Assembly: GCA_034336665.1 (NCBI GenBank)
Contig: CM067592.1
Location: 50,547,783 to 50,611,782 of the forward strand
Length of the DNA stretch: 64,000 bases
Origin: Luscinia megarhynchos
Lineage: Eukaryota; Chordata; Aves; Passeriformes; Turdidae
Direction: 5' to 3'
Shown here in pieces: positions 30,125-44,132 of the stretch; within the stretch, counting starts at the first letter, position 1; every line of letters starts with the position of its first letter. Made by a program: the position numbers and the translations under genes. The notes under the pieces are model-generated. The model was not told where the DNA came from and searched no databases. It was given only the letters and a program-made list of their open reading frames with translations.

Positions 30125-31115
30125 CTGAAGTGAATCAGAGAACAGGTGAGGCTGGGCCGGTCACCTTGTCCAACCTCCCTGCTCTAGTAGCTTCATCCTA
30201 GAGCACTATTGCACAGGACTGCATCCAGACAGTTCAAGAGTATCTGTGAGGAGACTCCGTAACTTCTCTAGACAGCCTGTTCCAGTGTGCAGTGCACAGT
30301 AAAGAAGTTCTTACTCAGGTGGAACTTGCTGTCCATTCATTTCTGCCCTTTGCCTCTCATCCTACTGCTGTGCACCACAACCTGGTTCTGATCTCTTGAC
30401 ACCCTCCCTTCAGGTACTCACAGACACTGATGGGGTTCCCCCTCAGCTGCCTCTTCTGGAGGCTGAACAGGCCCAGCTCCCTCACCCTTTCCCCCTAAGA
30501 AAGATGCTCCACTCCCTTAATCCTCTTTGTTGCCCTCCACTGGACCTGTTCCAGAGCTCCTTGTCCCTCTTGCACTGAGGAGCCCAGAACTGGACACAGC
30601 ATTCCAGGTGGTGCCTCACCAGGGCTGAGCAGAGGGGCAGGATCCCTCCCTTGAGCTGCTGGCACTGCTCCTCAATGCAGCCCAGGATGTCACTGGCCTT
30701 CTTGGCCACCAGGGCACACTGCTGGCCCATGGGGAGCTTGCTGTCCCCCAGGACCCCCAGCTCCTTCTCCACAGAGCTGCTTCCCAGCAGGTCACCCCAG
30801 CCTGTGCTGGTGCCTGGGGTTGTTGCTCCCCTCGTGCAGGACCCTGCATTTGCCTTTACTCAATTTCAGAAGGTTCCTCTCTGCCCTTCTCTCCAGCCTG
30901 TTGAGGCCCTTCTGAAGGGCAGCACATTCCTCTGGGGTATCAGCCACTCCTCCCAGCTGTGTGTTGGCACTGAAATTGCTGAGGAGGCCTCTGCCCTTCC
31001 ATCCAAGCCACTGATGGACAAGTTAAACATGCCTGGGCTCACTACTGGACTTTGGGAGACAGGACTAGGAACAGGCCTCCAACTAGAGCCTGTGCCACCG
31101 ATTACAATCCTCTGA
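30125..31115 (-). mobile_element. CR1 LINE fragment, longest minus-strand copy
   Basis: This is about 1 kb of CR1 in the same orientation as ELAVL2. Its minus-strand frame at 30482-30772 translates to a recognisable C-terminal CR1 ORF2 segment. It contains KELGVLGDSKLPMGQQCALV, ASDILGCIEEQ, SALVRHHLECCVQFWAP and a basic tail, all close to the usual LINE reverse-transcriptase C-terminus. The 3' end is at the low-coordinate side (GTCACCTTGTCCAACCTCC near 30160). The upstream part, near 30890-31090, matches the CR1 region before it. GC content is clearly higher than in the flanking intron. Confidence 0.95.
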
Positions 31116-31354
31116 GATAACACTACAATGGCTAGTTCCTAGCAGTCCCACACAAGCAGCTTTAAATCCACTTAAGTCCTCCAATTTAAGGAGAAAAATT
31201 TCTTGTTCATTTTAACATGCACTTTAGGATGCAGCATCACTACAGAAGACAGCAATCCTTACGGATTTGATCTGCACAGACAGTCCAAACACAGGAAAGA
31301 CGGCCATGAGGTAGAATGCACTGAAGTACAAATCCAGATTGTTAATACCAAGCT
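31116..31354 (-). other. ELAVL2: ELAVL2 large intron segment between CR1 copies
   Basis: A short AT-rich spacer between two CR1 fragments. Nothing was recognised. Confidence 0.5.
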
Positions 31355-31495
31355 GTTTCAGTGTGGCGGACACATGGGGATGGACAGAACATTTTAACAG
31401 GCTGCCCGCAGAGGTCATAGGTGCCTCACACCTGGAAATACTCAAGGTCAGATTAAATGGGACTCAGAGCAAACTAAAGATGCCCCTGCATCACA
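31355..31495 (+). mobile_element. Short CR1 LINE fragment
   Basis: The stretch AACAGGCTGCCCGCAGAGG, GTGCCTCACACCTGGAAATA and CTCAAGGTCAGATTAAATGG followed by GCCCCTGCATCAC matches the CR1 block just before its 3' terminus. It is antisense to ELAVL2 and lacks a clear terminus. Confidence 0.8.
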
Positions 31496-34400
31496 TTACT
31501 TCACTCAAATGACAGCAGATAGGGAAGAACACATAAGTATGATGGTGAAGTTCAGGAACAACTTCATGCTCAGTCATGTTTTCCAACCCTCCATAACCCT
31601 CCAGAGGTTGGGTTTTCATGACCACTACTATTTATCCTGCAGAAGACACCGGCATAAGCTGCTTAAACACACATTCCACCACATTCCTTCCCACCTCCAA
31701 GGTCTAAAACAATTGTCTATATCGTATTTCAAGTTAAATAATTTTGAACCAAAGTGAGTAAACACAGAGAAAGGGCAGTTAACTATTATTAGAATACATA
31801 ATCCAGAAGCAATACCTTAACTATTTGCAATCCTTGCCCTCTGCTGTCACTTCCTCTCATGGTAAGGAGTTCCTTACCGTATCTCTGCACCTTAGTCCTC
31901 CTGAGATCACTCAGTATAATGTATCAATGTATAATAGAACAATGGATAGCAAATAAGGTCCTGCTCACACAAACAAGTTGTGGTCACATATTGGCAAAGA
32001 CGCACACCTTTCACACATGACCAGTTCATAACTGCATGCAGAACTATGTGACAGAAGCATTACTGTCAAAAGCAGTTTTAGACCAAGTTTTTAGTTGCTA
32101 CACAGAAGTTCTCATTGCATAAAAGCACACACATGTACCTAGCCCTTTGCCTCCCTTCTTTAACTATATAATGCCACAGCCACTTCCAGAAATCAGGAAG
32201 CTAGAAATGCAGGAGTTACACGTGGATAAACAGGGATATTAAAGTCTAACACACCATAAAATAAATCAGACTGATACTGGCAATGAACAGGCTTACTTCA
32301 ATCTTTACAGCCATTTTCAATCTCCTGAGTCATTAGCCACACCTTCCCACTTTTCATCTCCTTTTAAGCAGCATTTCCTCTCCTACTCTACCAGCTTTCT
32401 TACTAGCAAAGACAGATATTACCCACACCAAGACACCCTGATCCACAGAACACCATACAGCCTGTCTCTAAAAGTCCAAACAAGGCCAAAACTCAGATGT
32501 GCTCTCCTAGAGGTGTGTCCAAAACACCCGTTGTCATCTGAAACAATATTCTCAAAAAAACCAAAATCAAAATCAAAAAAACAAACCAAAAAAAGGCAGC
32601 AAGCCTCACATTTAAACTGTTATACAAGCAACCACTTTGAATATCTCCTACTTTACACAGACTGGGCCACTGTTGGCCAGTAACTTGCTTGTTATAGCTC
32701 ACCTCTTATACAGAGAGGACATCACTAACATCACCTCACTAACTGTGTGATGAAAATCCCTTAAGGATTTTCAGAAAAGCTTTCTGACAGCCACTGCTCT
32801 CAAGTGGTTCATGCAAAAGTACATTTTAGCTCCCAGAGGGCTCTCAGGACCACTTTAAAATTAAAATGTGTACCTCTAGGCTGATCCTCACCAGGAAAAC
32901 AAGTTTGGGTAGATCACTACTTATTATTTTAATAGTTTAAATTAATAATTAATAATTATTTAATAATAAATTCTCTTTTCTCAAAAGAAAAGTGTCATAC
33001 TCCTAAGAATTAGTAAACATTTGGGTCTACCACCATTAATGAAAGTTTGTTGAGAAAGTGCTGACTGATTACATGCTCTAAGTGTCAAGTAGACTCTTAA
33101 GGGCAGCATATAGTAGCTAACAGTTTTATTTGTTCAATTACTATCCCAAATACCTGAAGACTGAAGGACTAGAAGAGTGCCAAAGCAGTGTTAGAACTGT
33201 GAAAACTGTGCAAATGACTGAATTACACCTTGAAAAGCCCTCGTATGAACAGTCATAATTTCATACTGTACTGGTGTTTGTAGTCCAATCACAGCTGAAT
33301 TGTTTCTTTTTTCTGACAAGACTCAAACTCTGCCATGTCTGAGTTCTAAGTCCAGCAAATGCATTTTGCTTTGTCAGCAGAAGTGGTAGGCAGACGAGTC
33401 ACTTGGGTCAGTATGGACTTCAGGTCATGTCCAGCCTCACCCCCCACCAACAGCAACATCAGCCACGTGGGGAGATCGCTCAGGCCTTTATACTGTAAGG
33501 GCTGAAAACCCTTCATGGAAAACAGCACTATCCATCTGTGAACACCAGGCCCACTGCCCAGCAGTTCCCGTGGAAAGAAAAGCTTTCCCTCACCCCATCT
33601 CTACAGTGCAACTCAGCTCGCTGCCCAACAGGGCTCAGGGCTTTCTACTCCTAGTCCTGCTGGCATCACTGCCAGGTCTGCTGAGTTTTCAAGCAGCATT
33701 AGAAGTTACATCGAGTCAAGCATACCTTAAACAGAGCAGGAGGCAGATTAGCTTTAAAAATTCATGAATTTTTGGATAACAAGCAAAATCTGGGCATCAC
33801 TCAAACTATTCATATTGCATTCAGATACAAAAGGTACCTTCATCTCTTACACTTTTCATGTTTCATGAAACTGAGGCTCTTAATCCTATTTATTAATCCA
33901 GCTGTACAATTTCCATATTTTTCTAAGGAGGATTAAGCAACGCTTCAGTCTATACACATCACAAATGGCAGACATGTACCACTAATATTCAAGTGTCCAA
34001 AGCTGCCCAAGCAGTACCATGCTGTTCCTGAGCATACCATTTCACATCCTTTTGTATAGGTCAATGTGAAATCCTGCCTGCACGTACTGCATTTGATAGC
34101 AGTTTACTCAGTTATCCAAATTTGGACTGAACATATGAATAACCACATGTCTACAGCACTTCTTAACAGCCTGACAATCAGATTTTTTGAGATGTATGCA
34201 GATAAAAACACAGCCATCTTAGGTGAAGCAAGTCATGATAAGATACATGAATCAAATTGTAAAAGGACAAGTCAACCCCATTTATAAAACAGGAGGGGGA
34301 AGACAGCTACAATTAGATGGCCATTAATTTTCTGTATTTTAATAACTGAGCAAGTAGTACTAGCAGCCACAAAATCTAGGTCCCTGATCACGGACACTCA

Positions 34401-34842
34401 GTACACACAGACTACTCAGGATTGACGTGCAGCAGCATAAGCTAAATCTGACACGGCACTGTTAATTTAAGTTAAAAAAACGAAACTTCTTCTACAAAAA
34501 CTCCCAACTCATTTTCTGTTCTCATGCATTGCTTCAAGCAGGAAACTGATGCATTCAATCATTTTATGCAATTAACTCCAAAGACAGGCAACTTGACTTT
34601 GCATTTCTTCAGAAGCATTGACATTCCTTGTGTCAGAAGACCTAAAAATGTTTCTAAACAATTAGTCCTTACTGCACCTGGTTACACAACACACCGTAAT
34701 TATAAAAATTAAAAAAAAACTATATCCACAAGGAAAATCAGGTTTTATTTTTGCCACAGCCAAAGTCTGCAAGATCTACTCCTTTTGTAACAGCTAGTTC
34801 TACACTTGTAACACTACCAAATCTGCACAGAAAATCTTTGCA
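31496..34842 (-). other. ELAVL2: ELAVL2 large intron segment without recognised gene
   Basis: AT-rich intronic sequence. It includes a short TTAATAAT-type AT-only patch near 32930-32975. No exon or RNA gene was recognised. Confidence 0.5.
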
Positions 34843-34950
34843 GATTCACAGAATGGTCTGGGTTGGAAGCTATCTTCAAATCACCTAGTTCTAACACCTG
34901 CGCCACCAGCAGTGATATCTTCACTAGATTAGGCTGCTCAAAGCTTTTCA
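34843..34950 (-). mobile_element. Short CR1 LINE 3'-end fragment
   Basis: CACAGAATGGTCTGGGTTGG, AAGCTATCTTCAAATCACC and TAGTTCTAACACCTGCGCC are the reverse complement of the CR1 3' terminus. About 100 bp remain. This is the last CR1 copy I can recognise before the end of the window. Confidence 0.85.
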
Positions 34951-37900
34951 TCTGTGTTATACAATCAATGTAGAAAGTCCCTATCTCAAACATCTGAGTT
35001 GTACATGAAACCTTTCACACAAAAAAAGAAAACCTACAGCCCAGTTATCACTTCAGCAGAGAAGAGATTCTCAATCACCAGAGGTATGTCCCAAAAAAAA
35101 AAACAAACAAACAAAACCACCCCACAAAAAAGACCATCACTGATCTCCACCACGACGGCTATTTTATATTGTTCAGCTGCACTGGTTCAGAGGAATTTCA
35201 CTACAAGAACCACTTTCCTTGTAAAAATAGCCTTTAGCAAAAGACAAGCATGATTCCATTTGATTTTCTTTCAGTTTGCTCAACTGTTACAGAAAAAATA
35301 TCAGCTACTCAGCTGGTTAATGAGGCTGTAATTCTCATCTTGCCTACCAACATCTCAACCATGGATGCAGTCCAAGGCAAGTGCTACTGCTATGCCAAGT
35401 TTCACAGTTTAACTATCTGAATGCAAAAGCAGCTTCTACACTCTTCTTCACTCCATGCAATTCACCCTGTCAGCAGTTTTCCAGTTCCCTTCAGAATGGG
35501 TGCTCTGGCCAGATTAGCAATAGCAGTTTTAGGTCAGGACCTCACTTTGGGCTTGTAGCTCAAGGTACAAGCACATAAAAATTAAAAAGTCAAACTCATA
35601 AATACAATAATTTCTTCTCTATTTCATGCATGCAATACAGGCATAGTCTGTTATAAGTAGCATATGGTGTTTTAGAGTTACGACTTTAGTTGTCCCTCTT
35701 TTGGAAACAGAAAGCAGCTTCTAACTGCTTATCTGGGTAGAAATTAACCACACCAGAATGTTTGATGAGATTTCTACACGTGTTACTAGAAGTAAAAATA
35801 ATATCCTTAATTACAATTATAGCAGGTACTAAGATTTTGAGATTTAAAAGCCTTTCTTAAAATGATATACAGCCAGTAAATGCTCACCTCTCGTTATGCT
35901 TGCTGGATCAAGACTGAAGATGAAAAACAGATACACAAAATTTAACTAAATCCCAAAATCTTGCTCTGCTCTTTAAACCAGGCTATGTTAATCATATGAA
36001 ATTTAATGCTAATAGATTAATAAAAACAGAGGTCACAGCATTAATTTTCCAGCATTTCAAGAGGACAAACCAAATGGATGGCACTGAAAAAAGACTTTAT
36101 TACAAAAATAAAATGGAAATAAAGCATGCATGCTACCATTACTGCAGTACATTGCCCATTTCAGTGCAATGGCTACGTAGGCATATGCTCAAAGCAACTT
36201 CAGAAACCTAAATACCCCATTAACAATCTTTTCTTCTGCCTAGACAGATGGCCACAATACCTACTCTCTCCTGCATCTATCTTTTTTTCTCTATTAAAGG
36301 GAAACACACTTTACTAGATCAGAGATCTATGGCAACACATTCTCCTCTTCCTCACTGCTTTGCACACACTTCCCACAAGGTCACCAGGAGCAGTGGTGCA
36401 AGGAGCCTTATCTAGTTCTGCGGGTAAACAAGTGTATTTTTGCCCCACTGGTCCCATGAGCTATCAATAGTGTTGCCATTCCGCACATCTTTCTCTTGAG
36501 ATGCTGCTGAAGTCCAGGCATAGCTGTTCCCATAGCATGTAAGGGATAAGATCATAGTTTCAAGAGTATCTTCAGAAAACAAGTTAATCACAAGTAAGAT
36601 TTGGGTAAGTTCTGCGCTTTGGTACTGAAACTAAAAATCACATGCCACGAACACAAAACTAGAAGTGGCAAGCTTACAAGGCCAAGTTTGAATAGTAGGC
36701 TGACAAACTCTTGACCTTTTTCTAGTGTTTAGATATTAATTCACATATTTTGATATCCACCACACCAAGTCTAAATCAGGGAACCACACATCTTGAAGGC
36801 ACTTTACAGTTACAACACACATTAACTACCATAACATCCTTAGCCAATTTTCTTTACATTAAGGTATGTTAACAGAAAGCTTTCTATAAAATAACATAGA
36901 ACAGCCTCTTGGACATCAAGGCTGACTGTCAAAATCCTAGTATATGGAGAGACAGGTCTAAGCTCAGGACCCTCAAAAGCGCATTTTTACCTAAAAAACT
37001 CAGGTACCATAAATGCATAACTACCACTCATTTAGAAAATAGAGAACAAGCCAGCCCAAGAAGCCCATTTCAAACGTTTATGTCCCATGACATGTAGGTA
37101 CAGCCTAAATACCCACAAAAAGCACTGAAATCTCTACCTCATCATGCCAAGGCACCTAGCTGAAAATGGCATAGAGTATCCAAACTGCCTTCTGACCCAA
37201 ATCCTCCTCTACCCTCCTCCAGGTAATACTGCATAAACTTTTATCAATATAAATAATAAAATACAATTAAAAAAGAAAACCACACAGCGGAAAGATGACT
37301 CCAACCATCCCTTCTAATACACAATCCTACTTCTTAAAAAGTATGTAATAACAGCATTGCAAAATACAATCAGCAGGGACACTACTGGTAGAGAAGTTTA
37401 ATATACATTACCTTTCCCCTACCATGGCTGAATCTCCTCCTCTCAGCCCTTATAAGAGGAAATGACTAAGGCATTTTCCTATATATACTTACTTGAATTT
37501 CCAAGAAAAATTCTGTTCATCCATACTGTAAAACAAACTTCCTACCAACTTCTGACATTAAGATTTAAGGTACAGAAGAACATCAGTACTCCAGTGGTCA
37601 TTCAATGGCAGTTTCATTCCATACAAATACATAAAAATTATCCAGCTAAATCTGAGTAAGGACTTAGCTAAACAAACTCATACAGAGCAGTCTGAGAACA
37701 AATGCAGCTAGCACAGACCTACAGGGAGGCTGCTCAACACATTAAGTTAATATACCGCAATATCCTAAATACTCTTTTCTACCTCTGTGTAGACTTAGAA
37801 TGTATTTAAATGTGAAAGTGTTCCCTCTTTTGCCAGTACTTGGGCAGTAAGTATTCACAAGACTGCACATGCACACTTTTTACAGTATGCTATGGTGATT

Positions 37901-40900
37901 CAGTCACTCTCCACTGTATAATGCTTTCTTTCTACCTATACTCCACACTCACCTGAAGAAGTAAGTAAAGTATCTTACGTCCTTAACACGATTTTAAGTT
38001 TCAACCACCTCAGTATTTTCTAGCTTCTGCATCATTTGGGCAGCTGCTGTGGGTTTACAGAGATATAGCTGGTTTTATGCTAACTGCAGCAAACCAAGCT
38101 ACTCATGCTGGCAATGTTTTACAGCTTCCTCTAGTCTAAGAGCCTCTGCCGTTTCTGATCAGCAGCTGGACTATTTAAGCAATATCAAGACTGCATGAGG
38201 GAATGAAGAATTGGAATCACCAATGTTTCACATGAAGTTCAAGACTGCCTAAAATTCTTTTCATTCTGATCCTCAGCTGGCATCTCACTACCAGCACATT
38301 TAAACACCTAACTCTCATCCCAACTTTCACCAAGAAACCACAGCTTTTTTAAAACTCTGGTTATACTGGGGCTTACTATGACTAACAAAACAAATTAAAA
38401 CCCCTGTTGCTTAAGTACAGGAGTACCACAATGCACAGACAGAACAGAAAACAGGGTGACAGTAGTTTAATCTTCATCTGGAAAACTTCAGCTTGTTCCC
38501 AATTCACAATTTTCAAACATGTGAAAGTAAGACCTTCCCATTACAATTTCCCACATTATGTAATTACTGCTCTTAAAATTCCACATATTTTGCCAGCCAA
38601 GCCAAATTTAGACTGTGAGCTACTTCAAAAACTTAATATGGAATTAGAATTTTTAAATAAGTTTCTGAGAAAGGATACTTAAGATTTGTGCCGTGAGCTG
38701 TTTCTCTTTTGCTTGGTTTTAAAGCTGAAAACCTGCAGTCCATATAAAAACACTAAGTACTAAAGCCAAGTGTTTCACTGAGGTCGTCTTTCCAATATGT
38801 ACTTGCTGCAGAGCTGTATGTCAGAAAGTCCACGTGAAATATATGTTCTTCCAAATACAATGAAAACCAACAACTAGCAATAAGGTCTCTTACCACAGAA
38901 TCTGTCAGATTTAGCATTGCATTTAATTGCTCTGTAAGCATCAGATGCAAGGAGACCCTATAAATAAAAAACAATTCCTACTGAGCAAAAGCTGCTAGCT
39001 CAGTACTGGCAGTTTATCAGAGCCTCACTGGGAATCAAGAAGCTACTCATGAAGCTACTCATGTTATTTAGCCACCAGAGACTCGGCATGACTTTCCAAA
39101 TTTCAACATGGATTAGGCAACAAAACATCTTGATCAGGCCCACCAGCTGTAGTAGCTAAAACTTACAAGTTGTCTTATGCCAGCTTCTCCAGAACTAATC
39201 CTTCTGAGTGCATCAAATTAGGTAGATTTTACACAAGCAAGATCAAAAAAACATGTAGCAGCTTCTTTCAGAAATGAAACTACATATGTCAAAACCCAAA
39301 ACACCATCAGCTAATCCTGCTGGACAGTGTTGTGATTTTTCAACTGGTTTGGTTGCTGTCAGAAAAAGAAACCTCTGTGCCCTAAAGCAACATTCTCTTA
39401 CACTTTTCAAATGTTAGCAACAGCTGGTAACACTCACTGTCCTCTACAGACACTAGCATCTATTAGAAAAACGTTTCAGCAGAAGTGAAGATGGCATTAA
39501 ACCAATATTGAAATGTATATCCATCACAAATTGTTTATCCATTAGCTCACAATCAGTTTTATTGCTAAGAAGAACATCATTGGCCACAAATATAATCAAA
39601 AGTCATTATGTTGTAAGACAGAGTTCTACCTATAAAGCAGCATTTCTGCATCACTGTTACAAGACAGAAGCTTGTGCTTGCATCCTTGCACTATTTTTAA
39701 CTGCAAAGTCTAAATCTGCAGGGGCATTGACTTATTTAAAGATGCATGAGAGAGCTGAATTATTCCTTGGGCTTTTAGAACAGTAAATCATGTCACCTAT
39801 TTCCTACCTAGTCCCCACCTAAAGCAAGTTTAGCTTTGTCTCTCAAAAATTCTATCTTTAATGGAATTCAGCTTGGGCCTTCATTGTAGTTTGAATATTG
39901 TCATCTAGAAACCTGGGACATACTCTGCAAGCTTTTTTGTCTTGGTTTTGTTTTCTGCTTTCTTTTTTGTTTGTATTTTACATAGATCACCTAGCTCAGC
40001 CTTAAATATGCTAGTTCACAATTGTTGAAAATGCAAGTAAATCTTTCCCTTCCATTCAAAAAAACAATTTAAAAGGAATGCAGGAAAAAGAATAAAAAAC
40101 AATGTCACATTAATATGGCAAAGTCACAATAAATTTACTTGCAGAAATATTACACTAGCATGATTACCCTAATAATAGGAAGATATTTATGTAAATATGA
40201 ACATATTTAAGACATATCCCCCGTAAGGACTAAAGCAATTAAAAATCTTCACTACATATGGAAAAGATCAACCACTCCACCAGAATAAAGAAACATAAAA
40301 TATATATATCTAGGGCTGAAGCAGAAATATCAGTGTGGGTACATCCAAAAGACATCTGAAAGGGCGATTAAAGATGTGCTTGGTGAGATTTTAAGACATC
40401 TGATAAAATTCCTCAGCAGTTTCCAGGTCATTATCATGTGTCTGTAAGTTACAAATACTCAATAATATATCATGGCAAAACCTTCTAGTATCTACTTTTC
40501 TCTCCAATTAAGCAATATTCTGTTGTACAGAGTGTATACAGAATTGCCAATTTTATATTCGCAAACAGAATTGTTTCTGTATAATCACTATAAATGAAGC
40601 ACAAAGTCCACTGCCAGAGCTATCATCCCTAATACAACATTTCTGAAAGGTCAGAGAAAAAGAGATGAAAAAAACCTGAATGTAACTTCAGGGCTCAGAA
40701 TTCATGGAAGTCAAAAAGGAAAACTGAAGCTCTAATACCATTGTGCTTCCTCAACCCCACACAGTGGAACACCTTCCAGGCTCCCTCAGTTAAGATTTAA
40801 AACTGGCCATCAAAGCAAAGACAAAGTCAAACGGCATAGAGTTTTTCAGCACAAAAAATTTGGAACCTATTACTTCTCATGAAAATACACACATCCTGAA

Positions 40901-41189
40901 ATACTCAAGTCATTAGGTGTTACAATTTTTTCTAGTATCTCCTGTAAGGACAGGACACTGAAGTCCTACAAGGCTACTAAACTTTATCAACCGAGGCTGT
41001 CTTCAAAACTTAAAAAATATGGCAACAACTTCTAGTCTCAGAGACTTCAATTAAACAAACTCCAATCAAAGACTATTTTATAAACCCAAATTTTCTAGTG
41101 CGTTTTGCGTGGTTTCTGGATTTTTTTTCAACAACTACCAATTTTCCAGTTCTAACAAGTAACACCTGAACTTCAACAGACGCTAACGA
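34951..41189 (-). other. ELAVL2: ELAVL2 large intron, 5' part
   Basis: AT-rich sequence with an A-rich AAAC patch near 35093-35130 and a perfect 12-bp tandem duplication (GAAGCTACTCAT) at 39039-39062. No mobile element, exon or RNA gene was recognised. Confidence 0.55.
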
Positions 41190-41501
41190 GGTGAAAGGGG
41201 CACCGAGCTGCCTAGGTGCGCCAAGACTCCTCACTACCAGCGTTATGCAGCTGCAGCAAAATCAACTCCCTCTCCACGCACTCAAGGCAAGAACGGGAAT
41301 TTTTCTTTTCGCGGCTGGGCAGTGTGAAAAGGCAGGCAATACACCGAACCTCGGCAAGGCTCCGTGAGAGAAGCGGGGATGACGGGGCGCCGACCCCTCA
41401 GCGTCACCAAGCGCGGACGCGCCACGTCGGTGCAACACTCGGCTACTCAGCACGACGGAACCCCGAAATAAAACAAAGCACTTCAGCCGTGACCCTCTCA
41501 C

Positions 41502-42321
41502 CGCCATCTCCCCGCCCCGGCTGCCCTTTCCAGGGCGGGAACTCCCCAGCCCAGCAGGCCCCACTCGCAGGGCGGGACCCTCCTCACCGCCTGCCCTGGG
41601 GCGCGGGGGGGGAAGGCCGGCACCGGGCAGGACCGGGTGCTCCGCCAGGGCCGCCGCACCTTCTCCATCGGAGGGAGCGCTGCTGCCGGCCACGCAGCCC
41701 CGCCGGCGGGCGCGGCTCGGCTCCCTGCGCGCCCCGCAGGTGCGGCGGGCAGCCCTCGGCGGGCAGCCACCGCCCGCGCTTCCAGCCGCGGCCTCCGCTC
41801 CCCGCGGCTCCGCCGGGCCGGGCGGCGCGCTCGGGGGGGCGAGAGCGCTCCGGTTCGAGCGAAGTCAGAAACGAGCAACATGGAAAGGAAAGGTGCAGCT
41901 TGCGGGGACAGCGGGAGCGACGCTCGAGCGGCAAGGCCAGGCTAGGGAGATAGGTGGGGTGAAAGTCATTCAGAGAGATGCTGCTGATTAGACAAGGAGT
42001 TTATTGAACAGTGCTTTGTCCGGAGGAAAACTGTTTAACATACTAATTATTATCCCACTAAAAGGGGGGGAGCGGGGCAAAGAAAACAGCCAGAAACACC
42101 CAGAGATTAAAGCAAGAAGTGATTAAACTCATTTACTAGGAGACAGCGGGAAGGGAATGAAGTAACCGTTCGCAGAAAAAAAAGAAGCCCCTCTTGATCG
42201 AACACCACCACTATGTTAGAGTTTTGACCCCAGACCACAAGAAGCCGGTACCGGCGGAAAGCCGCCGGTCACTTACAGCAGTAGGGGCCGGTGAAGGTCT
42301 CCGCACACGCCTCGATTTACC
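41502..42321 (-). other. ELAVL2: Candidate donors of alternative ELAVL2 first exons (downstream cluster)
   Basis: Minus-strand donor-like sequences inside the CpG island include GGCG|GTGAGA (last exon base 41502), GGCG|GTGAGG (41588), TGCT|GTAAGTG (42277) and AAAG|GTAAAT (42321). Several untranslated first exons would fit a neuronal gene with multiple starts. Motif matches alone cannot say which, if any, are used. Confidence 0.3.
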
Positions 42322-42705
42322 TTTACCCTTTGGTGGGGGGCACCCGGCCATGCGCCGGCGGCCCCTCGCCCAGGCCGCCCCGCCTTCCCGCCGTGCTCCC
42401 CGCGCGGGCGGCAGCCCCGCTCCGGCTCCAGCTCGCCTCCACTCCTGCGCCGCGGCCGATCCGCCGGCCCGGCGCGCCTCCGCCAAGACCGCATGGCTCC
42501 CCGCGAGCCCCGTCTCCGCTCCCAGACCCTCGACCCGCCCTTCTTTCAGCAGCCCGGGACCGGCAGTTCGTCTGCTCGCTGTCCTTCAGGGGCGTCGAGT
42601 TTGGCAGAGCGTGGTTACTGCTGCTGCCGTCACAGGCTGGGAGCAGGGTGGGAGAAAGGTGCCCGCTACCCGAGGGAGCGGCGCAACACCCCGCAGCCGC
42701 CTCAC

Positions 42706-42706
42706 C
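42706..42706 (-). other. ELAVL2: Candidate donor of an alternative ELAVL2 first exon
   Basis: On the minus strand ATCAG|GTGAGG matches the donor consensus well. A GC box lies about 100 bp upstream, near 42806-42812. This would make a short untranslated exon driven from the middle of the CpG complex. A weaker GGC|GTGAGTC site with last exon base 43455 is another option. Confidence 0.35.
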
Positions 42707-43517
42707 TGATGGCTCTGCCGCTCCCGCCACCCCACCGTCCCGCACTCGCCCCGCCGCCAACAGAGGAGAGAAGTCCGGCGACAGGCAGATAAAGGCCCCC
42801 ACAGCCCGCCCCCGTGGGCACCGCCTGAGTGACGCTGCCGGCGGCCACTCAAGAAGCCCCGTGCCCGCGGGGCCGCGCCCCCGGGAATGCGGGCACTCGG
42901 CGGAGCCAAGGCCGGGCGGGCCCTGCTGCGCGACCGCCGCCGAGCACCTTCGAGCGGCGGGGAGAGCATGGCAGCGCAGCCTGCTGATCAGGAGGGGGGG
43001 AGCTTGCCATCCCCGTTCCCGGTGGGGTCAGAGCTAGGGCACCACAGTGCTTGCTCATCTCCCTAAGGCTCCCTGGCCATCTTTCCCTGCAGAGTGTCGA
43101 GCCCCGGAGGCTGCACGCTGCCTCCTCTCCGGAAACGGCTCGGCGGGGCGGACGAGCCCCCAAGCCGCCCGCCCGAAGGGGCGCAGCGATAGCGAGCGCT
43201 CCGTGCCCCCCCGCGATGGGAATTAGCCGCTCCGGCAGCGCCGTCCCGTTTCCTGGAGGCGTCCGACAGTGAGGGGACCCCTCTTCGCCCCCGCAAGCAC
43301 CGAGACTACGCTCTTGCGGGCGGCTCGTTCCTCGCTCCAGCGAGGGTGTCATTGGTAGAGGGGCGGCGGGGCCCCGTCCCCGCGGGAGTGCACGGTTTGG
43401 TGTGTTCCCCGCCCTCCCAGCGCTCCAGCGACTAGTCAAAACACACCGACTCACGCCGGTCCTCCGACACGACTTGAGGTTTAGCTATCCATTTGCCTCG
43501 CTCATATAGATTTCACG

Positions 43518-43591
43518 TTAATTATTTTCGTACATGAAATAGATGGGTACTGTGTGACGTGCTGGCAGCAGCATAAATTAAACAACAATGG
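43518..43591. promoter_or_regulatory. AT-rich block with homeodomain and SOX core motifs inside the CpG complex
   Basis: TTAATTATT at 43518-43526 contains a TAATTA homeodomain core. AACAATGG at 43584-43591 is a SOX-type site. They sit in a roughly 110-bp AT-rich gap between two GC-rich blocks. The motifs are short and occupancy is unknown. Confidence 0.3.
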
Positions 43592-44132
43592 CAGTGCTCG
43601 GGGTCGGTCTTTGCCGGTAGCACAAGCTGCAGCGCCAGCATTTACCATCGCCGCCGCCTCCTCCTGCCCAGACCCTCCCACCGCCGCGGGGACGGAGGGC
43701 GAGAGGACGGGAGATGCGCCCGTGGATGGGACGCCCCGTCCGTCCCTTTGCCCGGAGCCCCGCCAGATTCCCTGCCGCGGCTGCCGCACGCCAACTTTCC
43801 CCGCGCACACGGGTGACGGCTGTCCGCGTCCCCCGCCGCCCCGGTAGGACCACGGACAGAGATCGGGGCCGCCCCGCCCACGCTGCCCGCGCAGTGCCCC
43901 GACGCCCCGAACAAAGGGACGGGTCCCCTCCCGCGGCGGGTTACTCATCCCCACGAACAGACACGGGTCCACCCTGCCCGATGGTAATAGACTTCTGTCC
44001 GGGAAAGCTCAGCGGCTCTCCTGACCCCCGCCGCCCGCCCTCCGCTGACAATACGGCCGACCCTGTCTTTGTGCGCCGTGGCACGCAGTCGCCTCCCAGC
44101 CCCGCAGGGAGCCACGCGGAACGCCGTGCGGC

